Below, one piece after another: positions 8,696-16,827 of a stretch of DNA of 64,000 nucleotides. This DNA comes from Halorhabdus amylolytica (GTDB lineage Archaea; Halobacteriota; Halobacteria; Halobacteriales; Haloarculaceae). Position 1 is the first letter of the stretch. The number at the start of each line of letters is the position of its first letter. The notes beneath the pieces were generated by a model. The model saw nothing but the letters and a program-made list of their open reading frames with translations. It searched no databases and was not told where the DNA came from. The stretch spans positions 1 to 64,000 of the forward strand of contig NZ_SPQG01000012.1 in the NCBI RefSeq assembly GCF_004944975.1, written 5' to 3'. The position numbers and the translations under genes were made by a program.

Positions 8696-9637
8696 TCACG
8701 TCTCACCGTCGCTATCAGCCTCGTGGCGGGGCCGGAGTGGTTCGATCCGTGGTCCCCGGGGCGTCCGCTCGACCGCGGCGTCAATCTCGAAGACCTCCGC
8801 CAGTAGCTGTTCGGTGATGACTTCCTCGGGTGTGCCACGAGCCCTGATTTTGCCGTCTTTCAGTGCGACCATCCGATCGGCATGTCGAGCGGCCTGTTGG
8901 ATGTCGTGCAGGACGACAACGACCGTCATGTCGCTGTCGTCCCGGAGGGCCCGGACGATTTCCATCACTTCGAGTTGGTGATGCAGGTCGAGGAACGTCG
9001 TCGGCTCGTCGAGCAGTAGCACGTCGGTTTCCTGGGCGAGCACCATGGCGATCCAGACCAGTTGCTTTTGGCCCCCGCTCAACTGTCCGACCTCACGGTC
9101 GCGTAAGTGATCGACGCCTGCCAGCTCGATCGCCCGATCGATGGCCGTTCGATCCTCGTCGGTGAGCCCGTCAAAAAAGTCCCGGTGGGGGTAACGACCG
9201 TGTTCGACCAGCGTCTCGACTGTGATACTATCGGGGGCGACGTTCTCCTGGGAGAGTAGCCCGAGCTTCCGCGCGAGTTCTTTGGTCTCCATGTCGTGGA
9301 TGTCGGCCCCGTCGAGACGAACCACGCCTGATTCCAGTGCCAGCTGATCTGCCAGCCCTTTCAGGAGCGTACTCTTGCCGCTCCCGTTCGGACCAACCAG
9401 GGCGGTCACTTCGCCGGGCGCGACGCTGATCGACGCGCCGTCGATGACCGGCTGCTCGCTCGACGGATAGCCGACGACCAGGTCCTCGCCCCGGAAGTCG
9501 CTGCCCCCCGTCTCGCTGTCGGCGTGTCCGTCGTCCGTCTGTGCTCCGTCGGCCGGCGTCTCGCCGTTCTCCCGTGATGCGGGCTCCGTGATCACCTGGC
9601 TGACACCGCCGTCCGGCCCGGGCGTTTTCCCGGGCAT
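8696..9637 (-). CDS. Iron-siderophore ABC transporter ATP-binding protein (FecE/FepC type)
   Basis: The 313-residue ATPase has Walker A GPNGSGKST (82-90), the signature LSGGQKQ, Walker B VLLLDEPT and a switch His in VVLHDIQQAA. An unusual acidic extension of about 45 residues precedes the domain. It powers the FecCD permease encoded just upstream, whose stop overlaps this start by one base (TGATG at 9635-9639). The C-terminus ends with a short tail (RTPRGPRIEPLRP). With the permease and the lipoproteins it forms a complete importer for ferric siderophores, possibly shared by the three binding proteins. Confidence 0.9.
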   Translation of the reverse strand: MPGKTPGPDGGVSQVITEPASRENGETPADGAQTDDGHADSETGGSDFRGEDLVVGYPSSEQPVIDGASISVAPGEVTALVGPNGSGKSTLLKGLADQLALESGVVRLDGADIHDMETKELARKLGLLSQENVAPDSITVETLVEHGRYPHRDFFDGLTDEDRTAIDRAIELAGVDHLRDREVGQLSGGQKQLVWIAMVLAQETDVLLLDEPTTFLDLHHQLEVMEIVRALRDDSDMTVVVVLHDIQQAARHADRMVALKDGKIRARGTPEEVITEQLLAEVFEIDAAVERTPRGPRIEPLRPRHEADSDGET

Positions 9638-10812
9638 CAGATCTCACCCATCGTGTCTTGTTTTCGCATCAGATACAGGAAGTACGGGCCGCCGAGCAGA
9701 CCGGTGACGATGCCGACGGGCATCTGCTCGCTGCTGCCTGCAAGCACCATCAGGCCCAGTCTTGCGCCGACATCGGCGGCGACCATCAGCGCCGGGCCCG
9801 CAAACAGACAGCCGATGACGAGTCGTCTGTAGTCGCTTCCGACGATATTGCGGACCATGTGTGGGACGATCAGCCCGACGAAGCCGACGATGCCAGCTAC
9901 TGCGATGGATGCCGCGGCGGCCACTACTGCGACCGCCGAGAGGGCAAAACGCATTCGCTCGACGTTCATCCCGAGCGACGACGCCGTCCGCTCGCCCAAC
10001 AACAACACGTTCAGCTGTCGGGCACTGATAACCGAGAGTACGAGTACCGGAATCGTCCAGGGAAGCGCCATCCGGACCTCTTCCCATTCGACTCCGGTGA
10101 GCGATCCGGTCGTCCACGCGATTGCTGACTGGACGACGCCGATGTCGTTCGCGAAGAAGAACAGCCCAGTCTGGAGGCTCTGAAAGACAGTGCCGACGAT
10201 AACCCCCGCCAGCACCAGTCGGACTGGCGAGGTCCCGTTCTTCCAGGCGATCGCGTAGACAAGCACAAACGCCCCGATACCGCCCAGTGCGGCGATGATC
10301 GGGAGCAACGAGGAAATACCCAGCCTTAGGGACCCGACGACGTACGGGATCACGAGTGTCGCGCCGGAAAAGACCACGAGCACGAGGAGGATCATCAGGC
10401 CCGCCCCCGAGGAGACCCCGAGGATGAACGGACTCGCGAGTTCGTTGCGGGTCACCGCCTGGAAGATTGCCCCGGAAACGGCCAGGTTCATCCCTACCAG
10501 GACGGCGACGATCACCCTGGGCAGCCGCATGTTCCAGACGATCAGGCTCTGTCGGTTCATCTCCGGCAATTCTCCGCCAAGCAGGAACGCCTGCCAGGAC
10601 TGCAGGTTGAAAATAACGTCCGGATTGACTAGCGCCTGCCAGGCCTCGACCGGCGTCGTCGAGAACGCGCCGTTACTCACCTGCACCAGGGTTCCCCCCG
10701 CGATGACGAGGAGACTGCCGACGACCACCGTCCACAACGACTCCGACAACCAGTCGAATGCGCGACGACGCCGGGACATCGAATCCGTAACTGTCGTTGA
10801 TTCGCTCGCCAT
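9637..10812 (-). CDS. FecCD-family iron-siderophore permease
   Basis: This 391-residue polytopic protein shows the FecCD signature run: MRLPRVIVAVLVGMNLAVSG near residue 140, GVSSGAGL, then LLLGERTASSLGMNVERMR, GFVGLIVPHMVRNIVGSDYRR and the final LLGGPYFLYLMRK. Nine to ten membrane helices are expected, with the first starting after a basic stretch near residue 30. It forms the transmembrane channel, probably as a homodimer, since no second permease is present. It lies between the FAD reductase (gap two bases) and the ATPase (one-base overlap), so the three are one transcript. Confidence 0.92.
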   Translation of the reverse strand: MASESTTVTDSMSRRRRAFDWLSESLWTVVVGSLLVIAGGTLVQVSNGAFSTTPVEAWQALVNPDVIFNLQSWQAFLLGGELPEMNRQSLIVWNMRLPRVIVAVLVGMNLAVSGAIFQAVTRNELASPFILGVSSGAGLMILLVLVVFSGATLVIPYVVGSLRLGISSLLPIIAALGGIGAFVLVYAIAWKNGTSPVRLVLAGVIVGTVFQSLQTGLFFFANDIGVVQSAIAWTTGSLTGVEWEEVRMALPWTIPVLVLSVISARQLNVLLLGERTASSLGMNVERMRFALSAVAVVAAAASIAVAGIVGFVGLIVPHMVRNIVGSDYRRLVIGCLFAGPALMVAADVGARLGLMVLAGSSEQMPVGIVTGLLGGPYFLYLMRKQDTMGEI

Positions 10813-10814
10813 TC

Positions 10815-11756
10815 TCAGTCACCCCCTCCGTTATCACGTTCGGTGTCGGCGTCACGGGCGGCCTCGATCTCGCGGGCACGGGCGAGGACCCGATCGTTGT
10901 CGACGTGTTCGAGCAGGCGATCCTGGCCGCGTTCGCGGCGGTTTGCGATCTCATCGTCGTCGATATAGCTAGCGAGGATGCGATCGATCTCGCTCTCTCT
11001 GGTTGCCACATTCCATTGCTCGCCGGTCGCCTCCTCCACGCGATCGTCCAGATACTCGCGCCACGTCTCGCGGTCATGCCACTCCTCGTCCAGTTCCGCC
11101 CGTTGGCGGACCCAGTCGTAGTGGTCGGCCAGCGTCTCGGGGATTCCCGAGGCGCGGCGGTGATCCCGCAGGAGCGTGCGCGCCGTTACCCCACCACGGC
11201 CGGCGGCGATGATGGCTTGCTCGTCAGCCCCTGATGGTGTGGCGACGTACAGTCCCTCTATCGGCGTCGAGCCGTCGGCGTTGGGATAGTCCTTCTTGAA
11301 CTGTTCAGTTTTGTCGCCATCCTCCGCACTGGTGGCGACCATCTCTCCGTCGGCGTCGAGGGGCCAGAGGTACTCCCCGTCGTAGCGCGTCGCCGCGACC
11401 ACCCGGCGGGCCGTAACCTGTTCCCCGTCTTGTGGATCGACGACGAACCCTCCTGCTGCGGGAGTCTCAAAGGCCGTGACGGACTCGACGAGGTCCTCAC
11501 GAAGGGTACACCCGCCCTCACGGATGTGGTCGTGGAGTAGTCCGTAGAACGTCTCGATATCGATGCCAGCGGGGAAGCCGGGGTAATTTTTGAGATGTGC
11601 ACACCGCCGGATCGAGGAGCGACCCCGGTCGAACACTAGCGTGTCCAGGCCGTACCGAGCGGTGAATATCCCCACTGTCGAGCCGGCCGGTCCGCCACCG
11701 ATGACAACCACGTCGTGGTCGTACTCGCCAGCCGGTTCGTGGTCGGCCCCAGTCAT
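10815..11756 (-). CDS. FAD-dependent NAD(P)H oxidoreductase, thioredoxin-reductase-like
   Basis: The 313-residue protein opens with an FAD fingerprint (VVVIGGGPAGS, 17-27). It has the RCAHLKNYPGF segment seen in thioredoxin-reductase relatives and an ATPSGADEQAIIAAGRGG FAD-contact motif. The CxxC redox pair of true thioredoxin reductases is absent. The C-terminal 100 residues are charged and helical (EEWHDRETWREYLDDRVEE). Placed between an iron-box promoter and the permease, it may reduce or release iron from imported siderophore in the cytoplasm; this is inference. Its ATG overlaps the stop of the small gene upstream (ATGA at 11753-11756). Confidence 0.8.
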   Translation of the reverse strand: MTGADHEPAGEYDHDVVVIGGGPAGSTVGIFTARYGLDTLVFDRGRSSIRRCAHLKNYPGFPAGIDIETFYGLLHDHIREGGCTLREDLVESVTAFETPAAGGFVVDPQDGEQVTARRVVAATRYDGEYLWPLDADGEMVATSAEDGDKTEQFKKDYPNADGSTPIEGLYVATPSGADEQAIIAAGRGGVTARTLLRDHRRASGIPETLADHYDWVRQRAELDEEWHDRETWREYLDDRVEEATGEQWNVATRESEIDRILASYIDDDEIANRRERGQDRLLEHVDNDRVLARAREIEAARDADTERDNGGGD

Positions 11757-11956
11757 GCTTCGCGGGTACCAGAAGGGCCGTTCGGAACCTGGCTGCCACC
11801 GTTAGAGTACCGTCCGCGTCGCTCGAAGCGTCCGTCGGCGCCTGGCCAGCGCCCTGACTGTCGGTCTACCGTGTCCGTCGCTCGTCGCTGCTCGTTTTGC
11901 CGCCGTTCACGTACGCTCTGCGCGTCGGGTTCGCCGGGTCGCGTTCTCTCATCCAT
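11753..11956 (-). CDS. 67-residue Arg-rich leader protein of the iron operon
   Basis: This short frame begins at the ATG three bases from an iron box, exactly as the lipoprotein gene at 8502 does, and its stop overlaps the reductase start in an ATGA coupling. Both facts argue that it is translated. The product is rich in Arg, Gly and Gln (QSVRERRQNEQRRATDTVDR, then PNGPSGTREA), with no Cys, no membrane span and no known domain. It could be a real small protein or a leader whose translation drives the reductase gene. I do not recognise a family. Confidence 0.55.
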   Translation of the reverse strand: MDERTRPGEPDAQSVRERRQNEQRRATDTVDRQSGRWPGADGRFERRGRYSNGGSQVPNGPSGTREA

Positions 11957-11959
11957 GAG

Positions 11960-12012
11960 TTTAGGCTAGCCTAAAGAATATAAATGCGTTCCGGATTTTA
12001 GGCTAGCCAAAA
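11960..12012 (-). promoter_or_regulatory. Pair of DtxR/Idr-type iron boxes at the transporter operon
   Basis: TTTAGGCTAGCCTAAA at 11960-11975 is a perfect palindrome ending three bases from the ATG at 11956. TTTTAGGCTAGCCAAAA follows at 11996-12012, 36 bp away. On the minus strand a clear TATA element (TTTATATTC, about 11979-11987) lies between the two boxes, so repressor bound to both would cover the start site and the upstream promoter element. The layout copies the pair at 8506-8557, arguing that the two operons are switched together by iron. Confidence 0.9.
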
Positions 12013-12055
12013 CTCACTGGAGTGGGGGATCGACGCCCGTTCGTCGGGAATCCGT

Positions 12056-12507
12056 TTAGCGCGCCACCCCACATCGATGACACACTGGTGGTCCCGCTGC
12101 TGGCAAAGAGAGGCCGCAGTGTAGACACTCCTGGTCTCCGTCCGGGGCCGTAATCTCGTCGATAGCCGCCTCTGTCGTCTCTCGAATGGATTCGACCGAC
12201 CCGAACTCCGGGTCTGGTTCCGCCCCGTCACGGTCGTTGCCAGCAGTGTCGACTTCTGAGGCGACGGACTTGGCCCGCTTCGTGACGAACAATTTGGCGC
12301 TTGTCAACCTGACGGCACGCTCGGGATCTCTCAAAAAGTCCGTCAGAGGGCCGGCGAGTCCATCGAACGAATCCGCTCGTTCCTCGGCCCGATCTCCAAG
12401 CGCCCGCAGAACGCGCTTTCGGGCCTCCGTGTCTGGGCTTCGAGTCGATCAAATCCGGACACCACGGCTTCGCGACCACTGTCCGCGTCGACGACGAGTT
12501 CCGGCAA
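12056..12507 (-). pseudogene. Frameshifted zinc-ribbon protein
   Basis: The minus strand reads LPELVVDADSGREAVVSGFD in one frame. Near 12428-12445 the sensible protein text switches frame to DTEARKRVLRALGDRAEERA, continuing to a C-terminal zinc ribbon (CLHCG ... CHRCG). Neither frame alone has a convincing ATG start; the first part could start at a TTG at 12507. The downstream part alone could be read from a TTG at 12334, giving 92 residues. A one-base indel in a single gene is the simplest reading, either a true mutation or a sequence error. No function is known to me. Confidence 0.5.
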
Positions 12508-12731
12508 TCTATCGGGCGATGGCGGCTGGTCCGGCGGTGTTACCTGTCGGGGATACGTGGTTCGGTTCCACGAGTAGTCGCTTCAAACCAGTGATCCGGC
12601 ACCACCGGACTGTCCAGTTCCAACCCCGTTCGACCGCCCGCTTGCCGAACATGTCTCCCGAGTGATAGACAACATCCAAATGACTGCCCGGAGAGTGTCA
12701 TTCCAATGAGCACGCAAGAGAGCGACCAGCC

Positions 12732-13589
12732 ATGGTGACCGATATCTTCGTCGATCTGATCGGCGACAACGCCATCGTCCAGGCGCTGGTGGGTGGGACC
12801 GTTATTGCGTTGCTCAACCTTCTGGGCGCGTCGCTCGTCCTCGTCTGGCGGGACCCAAGCGAGCGCGCCCTGGACGGTGCCCTGGGTTTCGCAGCCGGAG
12901 TGATGATGGCTGCGGCGTTCACCAGTCTGATCGTCCCCGGGATCGACGCGACCGAGATCCTGGTGCCGGGCTTTCCTGCCGACGGACTCCTCCGGCCGCT
13001 GCCCGTCTTGATCGGGATCGCTCTCGGGGTCCTCGTGCTGGACCGCGGTGACGCCTTCGTCCCACACGCTCACATTCTCTTGACCGGCCGCAGGCGAGCG
13101 GACGCTGCCGGCCAGTCCGAACGCCTCCCGATCGACGACCCACGAATCGCCTCCGTCGTGTTGTTCATTCTGGCGATCACCCTTCACAACGTGCCGGAGG
13201 GACTGGCCGTTGGCGTCGGATTCGGGTCGGGTGACGTCGGTGGCGCGCTGGCCTTGATGCTCGCGATCGGCATCCAGAACGTTCCGGAGGGGCTGGCGGT
13301 GTCGATCGCGGCGATCAACGCCGGACTCGATCGACGACTCTACGCCGCAATTGCCGGGGTCCGTGCGGGTGTCGTGGAGATCCCACTTGCCGTGATCGGT
13401 GCCGTGGCGGTGACAGTCGTCGAGCCGCTGCTCCCCTACGCGATGGGCTTTGCGGCGGGTGCAATGTTGTTCGTCATCAGCGACGAGATCGTTCCCGAAA
13501 CCCACACCCGCGGTCACGAGCGCGTTGCGACACTTGGGACGATGAGTGGGGTGCTCGTCATGCTGTATCTGGACGTCGCGCTGGGGTGA
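12732..13589 (+). CDS. ZIP family divalent metal transporter
   Basis: The 285-residue membrane protein has about eight helices and the two ZIP metal-site motifs in consecutive helices: HNVPEG near residue 155 and QNVPEG near residue 182. The second has Gln where most ZIPs have His. A variable loop between helices 3 and 4 (HAHILLTGRRRADAAGQSER) is His-poor. ZIP proteins move Zn, Fe or Mn into the cytoplasm. It is transcribed away from the iron region, and I see no iron box in its 5' region, so zinc or manganese is as likely as iron. Confidence 0.88.
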   Translation: MVTDIFVDLIGDNAIVQALVGGTVIALLNLLGASLVLVWRDPSERALDGALGFAAGVMMAAAFTSLIVPGIDATEILVPGFPADGLLRPLPVLIGIALGVLVLDRGDAFVPHAHILLTGRRRADAAGQSERLPIDDPRIASVVLFILAITLHNVPEGLAVGVGFGSGDVGGALALMLAIGIQNVPEGLAVSIAAINAGLDRRLYAAIAGVRAGVVEIPLAVIGAVAVTVVEPLLPYAMGFAAGAMLFVISDEIVPETHTRGHERVATLGTMSGVLVMLYLDVALG

Positions 13590-13614
13590 ATCCGACAGCA
13601 GCCGTGATCCTCGA

Positions 13615-14592
13615 TTACGATCCGAGGGCAGCGTCGGGCCGTTCCTCGAACAGCATATCGAGGAACATCGCCTCGAAGCGCTCGCTGTCGAGGGACTCGA
13701 CGACGCGGGTCCGAGGGTCACTGTCGGTAACGTCGTTTTCGTCGACCGCTGTGTACCCGCGGGTTAACCCCTCGCGTTCGTCCACATCAACCGCGTACAT
13801 TCCCGTCTCCTCGATGAGATCGGGTTCGACGAGCGCCGCCACCAGGGCCGAATCAGGCTGCGTGACTGCGTCCCGGCCCATCGTCTCGCGGTTGAATTCC
13901 CGTACCTGCGTCGTGATGTCGGTGAAAAACTCCGCGAGGGGAGTATCCGGGCCGGATTCGATCCGTTCGAGCGTTTCGGGACCGAACTCGGTATCCCGAA
14001 CGGTTAACCCCCAGTCGAACAACGTCACGTCAAAGTTGTTCATGACGATCTTCGCGGCGTCGGGGTCGACCCAGAAGTTGTACTCAGCGGCCGGGGTGAT
14101 GTTGCCCAGGCAATTAACCGCCCCGCCCATCACCCACACCTCGTCGAGCAACTCGTCGAGATTCGGCTCCTTCTTGTAGGCGAGGGCGACGTTGGTCAGC
14201 GGGGCGATACACGCGAGCGTGATCTCACCAGGGTTCGCTCGGGCCTGCTCGACGATGTAATCGACGGCGAATTGCTCGCCCGACTCGATCCCGGTCTCGG
14301 GGAAACGGTCGCCGCCGAGTCCGCCTTCCCCGTGGATGTGGTGGGCGAGCTCGTGATCTTTCTGGAGCGGCGATCTGGCACCTTCGTAGACGGGTACGTC
14401 GTCTTCGGCACCCGCAAGTTCGAGGGTCCGTTTCGCGTTCTCGACCTGGTGATCGAACGCGACGTTGCCCGCACAGATCGTAATGCCGGTGACGTCGATT
14501 CGGTCGGATAACAGACCCATCAGCAGGGCCTGCGTGTCGTCACCAGCCGTGTCCGTATCGATAATAACCGGTCGCTCGTTGCGGAGAGACAT
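13615..14592 (-). CDS. Nucleoside hydrolase (IUNH family)
   Basis: This 325-residue protein has the N-terminal calcium-binding signature DTDTAGDD (IIDTDTAGDDTQALL), the MGGAV loop and the AAEYNFWVDPDAA segment of inosine-uridine hydrolases. It splits N-glycosidic bonds of (deoxy)ribonucleosides to base and sugar. At the usual catalytic His site before the last metal Asp I read QPDSALVAAL, so that His is not evident and specificity may differ. The start at 14592 (MSLRNERPVIIDTD) is preferred over the ATG at 14649, which adds an unrelated tail. It is the last gene of a leftward cluster with the kinase and aldolase. Confidence 0.85.
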   Translation of the reverse strand: MSLRNERPVIIDTDTAGDDTQALLMGLLSDRIDVTGITICAGNVAFDHQVENAKRTLELAGAEDDVPVYEGARSPLQKDHELAHHIHGEGGLGGDRFPETGIESGEQFAVDYIVEQARANPGEITLACIAPLTNVALAYKKEPNLDELLDEVWVMGGAVNCLGNITPAAEYNFWVDPDAAKIVMNNFDVTLFDWGLTVRDTEFGPETLERIESGPDTPLAEFFTDITTQVREFNRETMGRDAVTQPDSALVAALVEPDLIEETGMYAVDVDEREGLTRGYTAVDENDVTDSDPRTRVVESLDSERFEAMFLDMLFEERPDAALGS

Positions 14593-14661
14593 GCCCCAAG
14601 CCTGGGACACTGGACAAATGATTGTTTGGCTCTCCTGTGGCGAGACCACGTCCCCCTCGCG

Positions 14662-15597
14662 TCACGTCGAGGTGAGCAATTCGACCGCGTCCCGGTCGGG
14701 GAGTGCCGGGACGACCTCGTAGTCCGTACACGCGAGCCCATCGGCCAGGCTGGCGAATTTCGCGGCCTCGACGGGATCGGCTCCTTCGGCGAGTGCAACT
14801 GCGAACCCCGCGTTGAACGCGTCCCCGGCACCCGTCGTATCGACAACCTCGATGTCGGGGGCAGGGATCGACGTCACCTCCGAGGCAGTCACGACCAGCG
14901 CGCCGTCGGCGCCCTGTGTGAGGACGACCACGTTCGCTCCCATTTCGACCAGGTCGCGGGCGAGGTCGATGTCCTCGATGTCGGCGTCCGGGTCGACCCC
15001 GGTAAGGAGGCGTGCCTCGCTCCGATTCGGTGTCAGAAAGTCGGCCTGCTCAAGCAGATCGGGTGGCAACTCGGTCGCCGGGACCGGGTTGAGGATCGCC
15101 GACGTCCCGGCCGCTGTCGCGAGCGACAGCGTCGTCTCCACCGGCTCGATCTCGGTTTCGAGTTGCGTCAGGACGACGTCAGCAGCCTCGACGGCCCCGG
15201 CGGCGTCACGGACGTCACCTGCATCGAGAGTCCCGTTTGCGCCGGGCGCGACACCGATGGCGTTCTCTCCTGCGTCCTCGACGAGAACGATCCCGACGCC
15301 GGTGTGAATGCCGTCGGTTCTGGTGACGGCCGTCGCGTCGACGCCCTCGCGATCCCAGAGGTCGAAGGCGCGATCTGCGTAGCGGTCCTCGCCAACGCGC
15401 CCCACAAAGGAGGCGTCCGCGCCGAGACGAGACGCAGCGATCGCCTGGTTCGACCCTTTCCCGCCGACGCCCTCCGTGAAGTCCTCCCCGAGCACTGTCT
15501 CTCCAGGGACCGGAATAGAGTCGATGGTCATCGTGATCCCATGGTTGTCGCTCCCGACGACGGCGACCGTTGGAGACCCCGATTGCTCAGTACTCAT
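14662..15597 (-). CDS. PfkB-family ribokinase/deoxyribokinase
   Basis: The 311-residue kinase has the GGKGSNQAIAASRLGA motif near residue 45 and the PfkB C-terminal signature DTTGAGDAFNAGFA with the catalytic Asp of GAGD. It should phosphorylate ribose or deoxyribose at C5. The neighbours favour deoxyribose: the aldolase gene overlaps it by 11 bases and the hydrolase follows 70 bases downstream. Together they would turn deoxyribonucleosides into glyceraldehyde 3-phosphate and acetaldehyde. The start at 15597 (MSTEQSGSPTVAVVGS) is the first that leaves the sugar-binding strand intact. Confidence 0.88.
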   Translation of the reverse strand: MSTEQSGSPTVAVVGSDNHGITMTIDSIPVPGETVLGEDFTEGVGGKGSNQAIAASRLGADASFVGRVGEDRYADRAFDLWDREGVDATAVTRTDGIHTGVGIVLVEDAGENAIGVAPGANGTLDAGDVRDAAGAVEAADVVLTQLETEIEPVETTLSLATAAGTSAILNPVPATELPPDLLEQADFLTPNRSEARLLTGVDPDADIEDIDLARDLVEMGANVVVLTQGADGALVVTASEVTSIPAPDIEVVDTTGAGDAFNAGFAVALAEGADPVEAAKFASLADGLACTDYEVVPALPDRDAVELLTST

Positions 15598-16306
15598 CGC
15601 CGGTCTCCGCCCCGGCCGTCGAGTCGCTTCCGTCACGAGACCCTGGCTCACCATCGGTCACGATCTCGACCCCACTGGACGCGCCCAGAAGGTCAGCCCC
15701 CGCCTCCAGCAGTGCTTGGGCGTCTGAGGCCGTTTTGATCCCACCGCTGGCTTTCACGCCGACGTTCTCGGGTACTCGTTCGGCAATGAACCCCACGCGA
15801 TCGACAGTTGCCTTCCCGCCCACGCCGAATCCACTTGAGTTCTTCAGGTAGTCGAACCCCGCCTCGACGGCGTATTCGATCTCCCGTTCGGCCTCCGCGT
15901 CGGTGAGACCGCCCAGTTCCAGCATGAGCTTGATCGTCGCGTCACCGGAGGCGTCGACAAGCGCTTCGAGTTCCTCGTTGAACGCCTCGTAGTCACCGGA
16001 TTTCAGGTAGCCGATGTTCGCCATCACACCGATCTCGTCGGCACCGGCCGCGACGGTGTCTCGAATCCCGGTCACCTTCGCGATAGTGCGATCGCCGCCC
16101 AGCGGATATCCAAGCGCCGTGCAGACGCTGACGTCCGTCCCGTCGAGTGTTTCGGCGGCAAGATCGACCCAACACGGCTGGACCATCGCCCCGTCGAACC
16201 CGTAGTCGACACATTCCTGAAGCACCGTTTCGATCCGATCGCGGTCGGCCGTCGCGCTGACTTCCGTGTGCTAGATGACACTCGCGAGGTCCGCTGGCTC
16301 TGACAT
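15587..16306 (-). pseudogene. deoC: Deoxyribose-phosphate aldolase with in-frame amber at codon 12
   Basis: Reading from the ATG at 16306 gives MSEPADLASVI, a TAG codon at 16271-16273, then HTEVSATADRDRIETVLQEC and a full DeoC barrel. The amber replaces the conserved Asp of the IDHT motif. The rest is intact, with the Schiff-base Lys in YLKNSSGFG and the second Lys in VKASGGIKT. Translation could restart at a GTG (16225) to give 212 residues, but that loses the first strand and IDHT. The enzyme cleaves deoxyribose 5-phosphate to acetaldehyde and glyceraldehyde 3-phosphate. It is a broken gene, a sequencing error, or a case of read-through. Confidence 0.8.
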
Positions 16307-16432
16307 ACCCACACCCATCGCCGCCGCGAGTGAAAAGGATTTGCCGGCGGCTGGCCGAGACGCGGACTTCGGCCCTCTGTGGTGTCACCGGACTAGCCAG
16401 CGATCAGTGGAATGACGGGGCCGGGCGACGAC

Positions 16433-16570
16433 TCAGATCCGGCCACCAAGCATGCCGGCCGATCCCTGGCTCTTGCCGCCTAGTCGACTGAAGTCCATAT
16501 CTTCGAAGAATTCGGGAGCCTGATCGTCGGTCGCGTAGACGGACAGCGCGGTCTTGGCGATGCCAGTCAG
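16433..16570 (-). pseudogene. C-terminal relic of the DUF6159-like membrane protein gene
   Basis: The minus strand encodes LTGIAKTALSVYATDDQAPE and continues to MLGGRI and a TGA stop at 16433-16435. This matches the last 46 residues of the intact gene at 18651-19508 almost word for word. Upstream of 16570 the similarity ends abruptly. The piece is a leftover of a duplicated or replaced copy, about 2 kb from its parent and on the same strand. Confidence 0.8.
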
Positions 16571-16722
16571 CCACCGGTAGTTTGCATCCTCATCCTCAAA
16601 TGGGTTATTTCAACCGTACGTAGTGAAACACTGTTGACGAAACATAACCATTACTTTTTAACTACAGTTTTGAATTCCATTCTATAGGTGGATTACCTAT
16701 AACAAAAACGACAGTCACCAAG

Positions 16723-16803
16723 ATGAACTTGCTGAGCATATCAGTGATGGCGGCGGTTGCTGCGGCGCTTGGGAAGCAACTAGCAAAATCCGTGATTCCG
16801 TGA
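16723..16803 (+). CDS. Possible 26-residue hydrophobic peptide
   Basis: An ATG at 16723 opens MNLLSISVMAAVAAALGKQL followed by AKSVIP and a stop. The peptide is a hydrophobic helix with a basic end. About 22 bases before it lies the inverted repeat TATAGGT-ggatt-ACCTATA (16683-16701), which doubles as a TATA-like element in unusually AT-rich DNA. Nothing else supports translation, and the frame is short enough to occur by chance. Confidence 0.25.
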   Translation: MNLLSISVMAAVAAALGKQLAKSVIP

Positions 16804-16827
16804 CCGGGGCGAAAACCGGAGTTGGCT

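Noticed and set aside
12540-13721. Minus-strand frame of 393 codons
   Set aside because: It lies opposite the ZIP transporter and reads as low-complexity His/Asp/Arg text typical of antisense in high-GC genomes.
16271-16273. TAG as pyrrolysine or selenocysteine-like recoding
   Set aside because: Haloarchaea are not known to carry pyrrolysine machinery, TAG does not code selenocysteine, and no structure suggesting recoding is visible.
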